This document shows, piece by piece, positions 1-7,398 of a stretch of 64,000 nucleotides of DNA. How positions within the stretch are numbered: position 1 is the stretch's first letter; every line of letters starts with the position of its first letter. Made by a program: the position numbers and the translations under genes. The DNA lies in assembly GCA_022652545.1 (NCBI GenBank), contig JALCRM010000005.1:1-64000 (forward strand), given 5' to 3'. This stretch comes from Lachnospiraceae bacterium. Lineage in GTDB: Bacteria; Bacillota; Clostridia; Lachnospirales; Lachnospiraceae. The notes under the pieces are model-generated. The model saw only the letters and a program-made list of their open reading frames with translations. It did no database searches and was not told where the DNA came from.

Positions 1-114
1 ACGCGCTTCCTCCTTGCGGTCGAACAGGTCATCGATGCGCAGTCCCCTTGCATGCATGTCTTCCGGCGTTATGATGCAGTTGATCGTATGGTTGTCTATC
101 CTCTTAAATGTCAT
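1..114 (-). CDS. mecA: MecA-like adaptor protein, N-terminal fragment
   Basis: Only the first 38 codons lie in the window; the gene runs off the left edge. The translation begins MTFKRIDNHTINCIITPEDM and continues with a short acidic and Arg-rich stretch. This resembles the N-terminal substrate-binding domain of MecA, the adaptor that delivers proteins to the ClpC-ClpP protease. In that family the opening strand is followed by a 'T-x-E-D-L/M-x-x-R-G' segment, which is visible here. The ATG at 114 is preceded by GAGG with 7 nt spacing. It lies just downstream of the tsf terminator, so it probably has its own promoter. Family assignment rests on fewer than 40 residues and is tentative. Confidence 0.55.
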   Translation of the reverse strand, partial: MTFKRIDNHTINCIITPEDMHARGLRIDDLFDRKEEAR

Positions 115-134
115 CCCTTTACCTCGTACAGCCA

Positions 135-143
135 AGTATAACA
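135..143 (-). promoter_or_regulatory. Candidate extended -10 promoter for the MecA-like gene
   Basis: On the minus strand the sequence reads TG-T-TATACT, an extended -10 element. It sits between the tsf terminator and the ATG at 114. No convincing -35 is present because the expected position falls inside the terminator stem. Confidence 0.35.
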
Positions 144-146
144 TGG

Positions 147-182
147 ATATAAAAGGGCGGGAACAAAATTTCTCCCGCCCTT
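147..182 (-). terminator. Rho-independent terminator of rpsB-tsf
   Basis: A perfect 10-bp inverted repeat (AAGGGCGGGA / TCCCGCCCTT, arms 153-162 and 173-182) has a 10-nt loop. Its minus-strand transcript continues into TTTTATAT. It lies 55 bases past the tsf stop codon. Confidence 0.85.
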
Positions 183-237
183 CACTGTATCTGTCGTATT
201 GACTTAAAAGCCCGGCACTTCCGTCAGTCCTTCAGAA

Positions 238-1188
238 TCAGGCCTTGTGTGCCTGCGCCATGACTTCTTCGGCAAAATTCTCCTGTTTCTTTTCCATACC
301 CTCGCCGACTTCATAGCGGACAAATTTTGTGATGGTGATCTGGGTGCCGTTCCTGCGTCCGACCTCATCCAGGAACTGGGAAACCGTCTGCTTTCCGTCC
401 TCTGCCTTGACATAGATCTGGTCGTTGAGGCAGATCTCCTTGAGTTCCTTGTTCAGTCTTCCGATCAGCATCTTCTCAAGGATCTGCTGCGGTTTGCGCT
501 TTCCTTCGGGAAGTTCTTCATTTTCCTTGACTGCCTGTGCAAGCAGAATTTCCTTCTCGTGGTCCTTCTCCTCCTCCGGAACATCCTTCACATCGATGTA
601 TTTCGGATTGAGAGCAGCTACCTGCATAGCCACGTTACGGACTGCTTCGCTGACTTCATCGTTGACGACTGCCGTTTTGGCTACAACCACAACGCTGATC
701 CTGCCGCCGTCATGTACATAGGTGGCAAGCAGTCCTTCCGGTGCTTCGATCTTCTCGAAACGGCGGATGCTCAGCTTTTCGCTGATGACAGCGATCATGT
801 TTACGAGCTGCTCCGAGACCGTTACGGAAGGATCATCCTCCCATTTCTCAGCCATGAAGGCATCCATATCAGCGACGTTTGTATCAAGCGCCTGCTTTGC
901 GACCTTCTCGACATAGTTAATGAACTTCTCGTTTTTGGCTACGAAATCGGTCTCCGAATTAACTTCGACGACTGCCGCCTTTTTGTTCCCGTCTGCGGCA
1001 ATGCGGGTCAGGCCTTCCGCTGCAATGCGGTTTGCCTTCTTCTCCGCCTTGGCCTGTCCGTTCTTTCTCAGGAATTCAACGGCCGCATCCATATCGCCGT
1101 TAGATTCCGTGAGCGCTTTTTTGCAGTCCATCATGCCTGCGCCCGAAATGTCTCTGAGTTCCTTTACCTGTGCAGCTGTGATCGCCAT
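238..1188 (-). CDS. tsf: Translation elongation factor Ts
   Basis: EF-Ts is the guanine-nucleotide exchange factor that recharges EF-Tu with GTP in the cytoplasm. The 316-residue product starts MAITAAQVKELRDISGAGMM. That is the UBA-like N-terminal domain, with the invariant 'T-G-A/S-G-M-M-D-C-K-K-A-L' type motif seen as ISGAGMMDCKKAL. The EF-Tu contact signature TDFVAKNEKF follows around residues 80-90, and the dimerisation core fills the rest. Length is normal for Firmicutes. The ATG follows GGGAGG by 5 nt. It lies 101 bp downstream of rpsB, the conserved partner, with a small hairpin between them and a strong terminator after it. Confidence 0.98.
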   Translation of the reverse strand: MAITAAQVKELRDISGAGMMDCKKALTESNGDMDAAVEFLRKNGQAKAEKKANRIAAEGLTRIAADGNKKAAVVEVNSETDFVAKNEKFINYVEKVAKQALDTNVADMDAFMAEKWEDDPSVTVSEQLVNMIAVISEKLSIRRFEKIEAPEGLLATYVHDGGRISVVVVAKTAVVNDEVSEAVRNVAMQVAALNPKYIDVKDVPEEEKDHEKEILLAQAVKENEELPEGKRKPQQILEKMLIGRLNKELKEICLNDQIYVKAEDGKQTVSQFLDEVGRRNGTQITITKFVRYEVGEGMEKKQENFAEEVMAQAHKA

Positions 1189-1235
1189 GTTTTCCTCCCT
1201 GCAATAATATCTGCCCGGTGTATGTTTTCATAAAG

Positions 1236-1264
1236 ACAGCCCACCTGTTGTTCGGATGGGCTGT
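1236..1264 (-). other. Intercistronic hairpin between rpsB and tsf
   Basis: ACAGCCCA (1236-1243) pairs with TGGGCTGT (1257-1264), and two more C:G pairs follow across a one-base bulge. The transcript then reads CTTTATG, a poor U-tract. Partial termination or processing between the two cistrons is possible, and full termination is unlikely because tsf has no obvious promoter. Confidence 0.4.
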
Positions 1265-1289
1265 ACCGCGTTACATATCAGTCAGAAGA

Positions 1290-2069
1290 TCAGATGGTTC
1301 CTTCCTTGACTTCCTCCTGCTCGCTGGCAGCTGATTCCGCAGCAATGGCTGCATCGTCCGCGCCTTCAGCCGGCTGTGCGTTTTCTTCACCCTGCTTTGC
1401 TTCGATGACTGCATCTGCAATGACGCCTGTAAGCAGTTTTACCGCACGGATGGCATCGTCGTTGCCGGGGATAATGTAATCCAGTTCATCCGGATCGCAG
1501 TTGGTATCGCCGATACCGATAAGGGTAATGCCCAGAGTCTTGGCTTCCTTTACGCAGATCCTTTCCTTCTTGGAATCCACTACGAAGATGGCGTCCGGAA
1601 TATTCTTCATTTCCTTGATGCCGCCCAGGTTCTTTTCCAGCTTTTCCTGTTCCTTCTGCAGCTTTGCAACTTCCTTTTTGGGAAGTACATCAAAGGTCCC
1701 GTCCTGGGACATCTTGTTGATCTTGTTCAGTCTGTCGATACGGCTGCGGATCGTCTTGAAATTGGTGAGCATGCCGCCCAGCCATCTCTGATCCACATAA
1801 TACATGCCGCAGCGCTCTGCCTCGGACTTGATCGCATCCTGTGCCTGCTTCTTGGTGCCGACAAACAGGATGGTGCCGCCCTGCTCTACGATCTCAAATA
1901 CTGCCTTGTAGGCTTCATCGACCTTAACAACTGACTTCTGAAGGTCAATGATGTGGATCCCGTTGCGCTCCGTAAAGATATAAGGAGCCATCTTGGGGTT
2001 CCAGCGTCTGGTCTGGTGACCGAAGTGCACGCCTGCTTCCAGCAGCTGTTTCATGGATACTACGCTCAT
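1290..2069 (-). CDS. rpsB: 30S ribosomal protein S2
   Basis: S2 binds the 30S subunit near the S1 site and is needed for initiation. The product (259 aa) opens [20 protein letters not shown], the family signature, and contains [18 protein letters not shown], and the second signature around [12 protein letters not shown]. The conserved core ends near residue 225. It is followed by an Ala/Glu-rich tail of about 35 residues, a common but variable extension. The ATG at 2069 follows GGAGG by 7 nt. The gene is first in rpsB-tsf, driven by a near-consensus promoter about 150 bp upstream. Confidence 0.98.
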   Translation of the reverse strand: MSVVSMKQLLEAGVHFGHQTRRWNPKMAPYIFTERNGIHIIDLQKSVVKVDEAYKAVFEIVEQGGTILFVGTKKQAQDAIKSEAERCGMYYVDQRWLGGMLTNFKTIRSRIDRLNKINKMSQDGTFDVLPKKEVAKLQKEQEKLEKNLGGIKEMKNIPDAIFVVDSKKERICVKEAKTLGITLIGIGDTNCDPDELDYIIPGNDDAIRAVKLLTGVIADAVIEAKQGEENAQPAEGADDAAIAAESAASEQEEVKEGTI

Positions 2070-2217
2070 TTTTTCTTCCTCCGAAAGATTGTTTGTACTT
2101 CCGCATTCTCACCGCAGAACGGACGGACCGGAGATCCGTGGCCGTGATCTTCCTCTGCCACCCGAAAGGGCACCGGCAGCTGCTGAAAATGCGTGCTTTA
2201 TAGTCGCAACGAAAGAA

Positions 2218-2246
2218 ATTTTACCACAGACAGCATTGTCAGTCAA
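2218..2246 (-). promoter_or_regulatory. Promoter of rpsB-tsf
   Basis: On the minus strand, TTGACT (2241-2246) and TAAAAT (2218-2223) are separated by exactly 17 nt, a sigma-A type promoter. The resulting leader is about 140 nt, long enough to carry an autoregulatory structure, although I could not match it to a known ribosomal-protein leader. Confidence 0.75.
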
Positions 2247-2258
2247 CAGAAAACTGCC

Positions 2259-3026
2259 TTATACAGGCATTCCCGGGCCTTTGCCGTCCGATTTCTCCCT
2301 GCCGGAAAGCGAGAACTCCAGCAGGCTTTCCCTGACCTCCCGCCCGTACTTCCTGCTGACAGGTATCTCCGCGCCGTTTTTCATGCGGATCGTGTTTTCC
2401 GTAAGTCTGTCGACATATTTCCAGGATACGGCGTAACTCTTGTGGCACTGAATGAATTGCCCGGGAGTGAGTTTCGTCAGCAGCCTGTCCATGTTTTCAG
2501 ATGTTGCGACAGGTTCTGTCCTGTTCAGCATGTGAATATAGGTGGTACGCAGACGGCGCTCCATATAGATGATCTCAGCCTGCGAAAGGAACAGGATGCT
2601 GCGGCCTGCGGTAGTGATGGCCAGGTTCTTTTCCGTATCCTTTGAAATTTTCTCCAGGGTACGCCGCAGCGCTGCCGGCAGCCGCAAATCCATTTCGGAT
2701 TTCAGTACGAAGCCCGTATGCTCCACATCGTAAACATCCTGGGCATACTTGTCATAAGACGTCAGGAACAGGATCCGGCATTCAGGGCAAAGCTGCAGCA
2801 GCGACTGGCCGAGGTCTATGCCGCTGTCGTTTCCGGACAGTTCTATGTCCAGCACCGCGATCGAAAAATCATCTTCCGCTGCTGCCCGGAGAAGATCTTC
2901 ACTGCAGCTAAAGACTTCTGTCTTGTGAGGCAGTTCGGAAAGTGCACGGTTTGTCAGTCTCTCCGTCTCTTTCAGTAAAATTGTATTGTCATCGCAGATT
3001 GCGATCTTCAGAAATGCCCTGGCCAT
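2259..3026 (-). CDS. LytTR-family response regulator (AgrA/ComE type)
   Basis: This is a 255-residue two-component regulator. A receiver domain covers residues 6-125, with acidic pocket CDD at 11-13, likely phosphoacceptor D60 (AVLDIELSG) and the LTSYDKYA switch region. A LytTR DNA-binding domain covers about 140-245 (RSILFLSQAEIIYMER... QCHKSYAVSWKYVD). LytTR proteins bind paired direct repeats upstream of target promoters, often in peptide quorum-sensing circuits. The start overlaps the 3' end of the cognate kinase gene by 38 nt, so translation is probably coupled. No AgrB or AgrD gene is nearby, so the signal and targets are unknown. Confidence 0.9.
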   Translation of the reverse strand: MARAFLKIAICDDNTILLKETERLTNRALSELPHKTEVFSCSEDLLRAAAEDDFSIAVLDIELSGNDSGIDLGQSLLQLCPECRILFLTSYDKYAQDVYDVEHTGFVLKSEMDLRLPAALRRTLEKISKDTEKNLAITTAGRSILFLSQAEIIYMERRLRTTYIHMLNRTEPVATSENMDRLLTKLTPGQFIQCHKSYAVSWKYVDRLTENTIRMKNGAEIPVSRKYGREVRESLLEFSLSGREKSDGKGPGMPV

Positions 3027-4317
3027 CTTCTTTTCCTGCGTCCATGATCACATGTACCCTGTAGATGCCGTCTGTTTCCGTGTGCTCATAGATCCCGTTG
3101 TACCTTCTCACTATCTCGGCTATGATCTTTGTTCCGTACCCGTGTCCCGCCCGGTCAGGGCTTTCCGTCCCGTGTCCTGCGTTTTCCACATCTGCCAGGA
3201 ACTGTCCGGAAACCTCGGAAAGACGGCAGGTGACCCAGGCTTCTCCATCAGCGTTCCCGGCCGCCGCGTTGATGGCATTATCGAGTATATTGAACAGCAG
3301 GGACGACAGTTCTTCCGGCGCGATCCCTATTTTTTCCGGAAGCGTTTCTTCCACACTGAACCGGATATTTTCCCCTTCGCAGCGCAGGGAAGCGTCTGCC
3401 AGCACGGCATCTGCCACCTTGTTTGCTGAAAATCGCGCCGCTGTCCTCTCGTTGGTTCCGATGAGGCCGCCTACATACTCGGCTGCCGTTTTTGTCTCAT
3501 TGCGTTCCAGCAGCATACGGATCGTCAGCAGATGGTTCTGCTGGTCGTGCTTCAGTTTCCGAAGAGCGTCCAGGTTCCGTTCCTGGATCTGCATCGTCTT
3601 ATATTCCAGATTCTTCTGCTCCCGGATGATCTCCAGTTCCCTGCTGAGGCGCGCGTCTTCCATATGGCTGAGGAATACATAGAACACTGCCGCACCGAGC
3701 ATGGCGATGAGGAACATCACACCGATATGCCAGAACTCTGCTTCCCTGGGCACCGACATAAGAGCGTCGATCGTGGTAAAAAGACCCGCGGCCTCGATCA
3801 GATAATATACCATCATCAGGGCCGTCGCCAGCGTTCTGCGGTTTTTGTACTTCATGGAGCAGAAAGATTTTTGAAAGCGCCCGATGACCGCAATAAGAAG
3901 CACTATGAATATGTAATAGATGACTGCCCACAGGCAAAGGATCAGGATGCTGTAAAGAGGGACCGATGTCCGGTCCAGGAGTTTCGAGGAAAAATAGACG
4001 ATCGGCAGCGCAGGGATCGTCTGCAGGAACATCACCATACAGAAGACGAACATCTTCTCCGGCAGATCTTCCTGAAAAAGCATGAGAACCAGGAAAAGAA
4101 GCAGAAAATCATCGGCTATCGTAAGAATATTGAGATACGGAAGTGTTTTTACCAGTACACTGTAGGCCATCAGGCCTACCTTGCACTCCTGCTGCAGGAT
4201 ACAGATCATGAGAAACGCCGGCCGGGAAATGCGCAGCGTCAGAAGGCGGCCGAAAAAGAAGTAGATCGTCGCCGGATAGATGAATGCAATGCCTATGTAG
4301 AACCAGACGCTGTGCAT
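2989..4317 (-). CDS. GHKL-type sensor histidine kinase (AgrC-like)
   Basis: This is a 442-residue membrane kinase. The N-terminal half (residues 1-215) is strongly hydrophobic, with about six or seven membrane segments, as in AgrC-type receptors for peptide signals. A coiled-coil linker (221-250) leads to the phosphoacceptor region LKHDQQNHLL with H257 the likely phosphorylated histidine. A GHKL ATPase domain follows, with N-box DNAINAA and G-box GHGYGTKI. The ATG at 4317 follows GAGG. The gene starts 14 bp after the codY stop and overlaps its response regulator, so it is probably cotranscribed with topA and codY. No dedicated signal-peptide gene was found in the window. Confidence 0.9.
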   Translation of the reverse strand: MHSVWFYIGIAFIYPATIYFFFGRLLTLRISRPAFLMICILQQECKVGLMAYSVLVKTLPYLNILTIADDFLLLFLVLMLFQEDLPEKMFVFCMVMFLQTIPALPIVYFSSKLLDRTSVPLYSILILCLWAVIYYIFIVLLIAVIGRFQKSFCSMKYKNRRTLATALMMVYYLIEAAGLFTTIDALMSVPREAEFWHIGVMFLIAMLGAAVFYVFLSHMEDARLSRELEIIREQKNLEYKTMQIQERNLDALRKLKHDQQNHLLTIRMLLERNETKTAAEYVGGLIGTNERTAARFSANKVADAVLADASLRCEGENIRFSVEETLPEKIGIAPEELSSLLFNILDNAINAAAGNADGEAWVTCRLSEVSGQFLADVENAGHGTESPDRAGHGYGTKIIAEIVRRYNGIYEHTETDGIYRVHVIMDAGKEDGQGISEDRNLR

Positions 4318-4331
4318 GGTATTGCCGTTCC

Positions 4332-5132
4332 TCAGTTTTTCCCGTTGTTTGCCAACTGCTGCCGGATCCTGTCGATCTCGGAATAAACCGCATCATTCAG
4401 GACCTTGATATAGGTGCCCTTCATGCCGGAAGAACGGGACTCCAGTACTCCTGCCGACTCAAATTTGCGCAGTGCGTTCACGATCACGGAGCGGGTGATC
4501 CCTTCCTTGTCGGCGATCTTGCTTGCGACCAGGATCCCTTCCCGGCCCTGCAGTTCTTCGAAAATATGTACGATGGCTTCCATCTCCGAATAGCTGAGTG
4601 TGCTGATCGCCGATTTTACGACGGCGATCTTCCTGCTTTCCTCTTCGTTCTCTTCCGTAACGGCACGCAGCATCTCCAGACTCACCACGGTGGTGCCGTA
4701 TTCGCAAAGGATGATGTCATCGATCTCATACTGGCCGCCGTGACGGTACATGAAAACTGTCCCGAGCCTTTCGCCGGCTATTTCGATCGGTGCCACAAAA
4801 GCACTGCAGTCTTTGATCTGGCTTCCGTCAAACCCGAGTATCGCGAGATTTACGTTCTCCTTGGTCGACAGAATCGAAAGCAGCCTTTCATCCAGATCCG
4901 CATCGATAAAGCTTCCCACGCCCGCGGTGATCAGTTCCGGTCCCGTATGGCCCGGATCCGCGAATGCCATTCCCAGCACTTTGCCTTTTCTGGAAATGAT
5001 ATAGATATCGGACTGCATGATATCGGCCAGGACTGCACAGATGTCATTGAAAACAACTTTTCCGGTGCTGTTGTTGTGCAGCAGTTTGCCGATCTTTCTT
5101 GCCTTGTCCAGCAAAACCACATTATTGTTCAT
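4332..5132 (-). CDS. codY: GTP-sensing transcriptional regulator CodY
   Basis: CodY is the global repressor of Firmicutes that binds DNA when charged with branched-chain amino acids and GTP. It controls peptide transport, amino-acid synthesis and nucleoside uptake. The 266-residue product has an N-terminal GAF domain (about 1-155, beginning MNNNVVLLDKARKIGKLL). A linker and a C-terminal winged helix-turn-helix (about 200-260) follow, with recognition segment ASKIADKEGITRSVIVNALR. Length is typical. The start codon overlaps the topA stop as ATGA, a sign of translational coupling. I found no convincing CodY box in the window. Confidence 0.97.
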   Translation of the reverse strand: MNNNVVLLDKARKIGKLLHNNSTGKVVFNDICAVLADIMQSDIYIISRKGKVLGMAFADPGHTGPELITAGVGSFIDADLDERLLSILSTKENVNLAILGFDGSQIKDCSAFVAPIEIAGERLGTVFMYRHGGQYEIDDIILCEYGTTVVSLEMLRAVTEENEEESRKIAVVKSAISTLSYSEMEAIVHIFEELQGREGILVASKIADKEGITRSVIVNALRKFESAGVLESRSSGMKGTYIKVLNDAVYSEIDRIRQQLANNGKN

Positions 5133-7252
5133 TGTTCTTCCGTTCCTTCCGAAGGCTTATCCATAATATGGCCGCAGTCCGGATTCCAGCAGACCAGCTT
5201 TTTCCCCTTTTCCAGCATCAGGCTGCCGCACTCCGGGCAGCGCACGGGGGAAGGTTTCTGCCAGACCATGAAATCGCAGTCCGGATTTCCCATACAGCCA
5301 TAGTACTTCCGGCCTTTCTTCGTCTTCTTGACAACGATATCCTTCCCGCACTTGGGGCAGGCGATACCGATCTTTTCAAAATAAGGTTTCGTATTGCGGC
5401 ATTCCGGAAATCCGGGACAGGCCAGAAACTTGCCGTGAGGTCCGTATTTAATGACCATCCTGCGCCCGCATTTATCGCAGATCTCGTCGGTCTCTTCGTC
5501 GGCGATCTTTACCTCCGCCAGCTCCTTTTCCGCTGTTTTGACGGCTTCGTCCAGATCCGGATAGAAGTTCTCGATGACCGTTTTCCACCTGACCGTGCCT
5601 TCGGCCACTCCGTCCAGCAGGCTTTCCAGATTGGCCGTGAATCCGGGATCCACGATGGACGGGAATGCCTTCTTCATCATATCATTTACGACTTCGCCCA
5701 TTTCCGTCATGTACAGATTTTTTTCTTCCTTGCTGACATAACGGCGGGCCAGGATCGTCGTGATCGTCGGGGCATACGTCGAAGGCCGTCCTATGCCCTG
5801 TTCCTCCATTGCCCTGACCAGCGAAGCTTCTGTATAGTGCGGCGCCGGCTGTGTAAAGTGCTGCTGTGCATCAAAGCTTTTGAAGGTCAGCACCGACTTT
5901 TCATCGAGGCCCTTCGTCATCCCCGCGTTGATCCCTTCCTCTTCCTCATCGGTATAGGCGCTCATAAAGCCGTCAAACAAAACATGAGAAGCGGCGACAG
6001 TGAAGATATGGTCCTGTTTCTTTCCCGATCCCGAGATCTTTACGGAAGTCGTTTCATATCTGGCAGCGCTCATGCGGCTCGCTGTAAATCTCTTCCAGAT
6101 AAGCTGGTAGAGCCTGAACTGGTCTCTTGTCAGAGATTCCTTCACCATGGCCGGCGTACGGTTGATATCTGTAGGACGTATGGCCTCATGCGCGTCCTGG
6201 ATCTTGGCGCCGCCCTTCCTGGCGTTTTCTTCCACCGCCACATATTCGGCGCCGAAGGTGGATGTAATGTAGTCTTTGGCCGCTGCCTGGGCTTCTTCAG
6301 ATACACGCGTGCTGTCTGTACGCAGATAGGTGATGATACCTACAGATCCGCTGCCTTTTACTTCCACGCCCTCGTAAAGCTGCTGGGCGATACGCATCGT
6401 CTTCTGCGTTGAATAATTCAGTACCTTGCTGGCCTCCTGCTGCATGGTGGAGGTCGTAAACGGAAGAGGCGGCTTTTTGGTTCGTTCGCTCTTCTTCACC
6501 TCGGTCACCTTGTAGGAAGCGCCGCGGAGATCGGCCTGGATCGCAGCTGCCGTTTCCCTGTCCCCGATTTCCTGCTTCCTGATGCTGCCGCTGCTTCCGG
6601 AAGTGCCGTAATATCTCGCCGTAACGGGCTTGTTTTCTCCCCGCACCGAGAGCACGGCATCGAGTGTCCAGTATTCCTGAGGGATAAAGGAATTGATCTC
6701 GTCTTCCCTGTCCCCGATCATACGCAGCGCCACAGACTGTACGCGCCCCGCCGAAAGACCCCTTTTTACTTTTGCCCACAGCAGCGGGCTGATGCGGTAG
6801 CCGACCATGCGGTCCAGAATGCGTCTTGCCTGCTGCGCATCCACGAGATCCATATCGATCTCGCGCGGATTTTTAAGGGATTCCCGGACTGCGCCTTTAG
6901 TGATCTCATTGAAGGTGATACGGCTGACCTTGTTCTCCTGTGCCTTGTCCTGCAGGTTGAGCGCGGTCATAAGGTGCCAGGAGATCGCTTCTCCCTCACG
7001 GTCAGGGTCCGTTGCAAGATATACTTTATCTGCTTTTTTTACTAGTTTCCGGAGGTTGGCCAGCAGCCCTCCCTTTCCGCGGATCGTAATGTACTTCGGC
7101 TCGTAGTCATTTTCAATGTCGATCCCCATCTGGCTCCTGGGCAGGTCGCGCACATGCCCGTTGCTTGCGGCCACTTCGTAATTGGGGCCCAGAAACTTCC
7201 GTATTGTTTTTACTTTGGCAGGTGACTCCACGATCACAAGATATTTTGCCAT
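5129..7252 (-). CDS. topA: DNA topoisomerase I (type IA)
   Basis: The enzyme relaxes negatively supercoiled DNA through a transient 5'-phosphotyrosine link. The 707-residue product has the TOPRIM domain at the N-terminus (MAKYLVIVESPAKVKTI... TDPDREGEAISWH). The active-site region GIITYLRTDSTRVS lies near residue 300, its Tyr being the nucleophile. Three C-terminal zinc ribbons are visible as CDKCG...CPGFPEC, CPKCG...CMGNPDC and CPECG...CWNPDCG, the usual Bacillota architecture. The ATG at 7252 follows GGAAG. It is first in an apparent topA-codY-kinase-regulator operon; topA next to codY is a common clostridial order. Confidence 0.98.
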   Translation of the reverse strand: MAKYLVIVESPAKVKTIRKFLGPNYEVAASNGHVRDLPRSQMGIDIENDYEPKYITIRGKGGLLANLRKLVKKADKVYLATDPDREGEAISWHLMTALNLQDKAQENKVSRITFNEITKGAVRESLKNPREIDMDLVDAQQARRILDRMVGYRISPLLWAKVKRGLSAGRVQSVALRMIGDREDEINSFIPQEYWTLDAVLSVRGENKPVTARYYGTSGSSGSIRKQEIGDRETAAAIQADLRGASYKVTEVKKSERTKKPPLPFTTSTMQQEASKVLNYSTQKTMRIAQQLYEGVEVKGSGSVGIITYLRTDSTRVSEEAQAAAKDYITSTFGAEYVAVEENARKGGAKIQDAHEAIRPTDINRTPAMVKESLTRDQFRLYQLIWKRFTASRMSAARYETTSVKISGSGKKQDHIFTVAASHVLFDGFMSAYTDEEEEGINAGMTKGLDEKSVLTFKSFDAQQHFTQPAPHYTEASLVRAMEEQGIGRPSTYAPTITTILARRYVSKEEKNLYMTEMGEVVNDMMKKAFPSIVDPGFTANLESLLDGVAEGTVRWKTVIENFYPDLDEAVKTAEKELAEVKIADEETDEICDKCGRRMVIKYGPHGKFLACPGFPECRNTKPYFEKIGIACPKCGKDIVVKKTKKGRKYYGCMGNPDCDFMVWQKPSPVRCPECGSLMLEKGKKLVCWNPDCGHIMDKPSEGTEEQ

Positions 7253-7354
7253 TCTGCACTCTTCCTTTGATTTTTTTTAGACTGGATCCATATAACGGCC
7301 GCGGATCAGCGACGGATCAGCTTTCTTTCCGGCATCTTCTGAAGAGACCCGCGT

Positions 7355-7380
7355 GCAGTTTGCAATATATCGCAAACTGC
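7355..7380. promoter_or_regulatory. Perfect palindrome overlapping the topA -10 element, candidate operator
   Basis: GCAGTTTGC and GCAAACTGC form a perfect 9-bp inverted repeat around an 8-nt AT-rich centre that contains the -10 hexamer. No T-run follows on either strand, so a terminator is unlikely. The position suits a repressor or supercoiling-dependent cruciform. Confidence 0.55.
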
Positions 7381-7392
7381 CGGAATTGACAA
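7364..7392 (-). promoter_or_regulatory. Promoter of the topA-codY operon
   Basis: On the minus strand, TTGTCA (7387-7392) and TATATT (7364-7369) are separated by 17 nt. The -35 lies just past the hemZ stop codon. The leader to the topA ATG is about 105 nt. Confidence 0.7.
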
Positions 7393-7398
7393 GCGCTT

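Noticed and set aside
7355-7380. Terminator of hemZ
   Set aside because: The palindrome is perfect but no T-run follows on the minus strand and it contains the topA -10 element, so an operator fits better.
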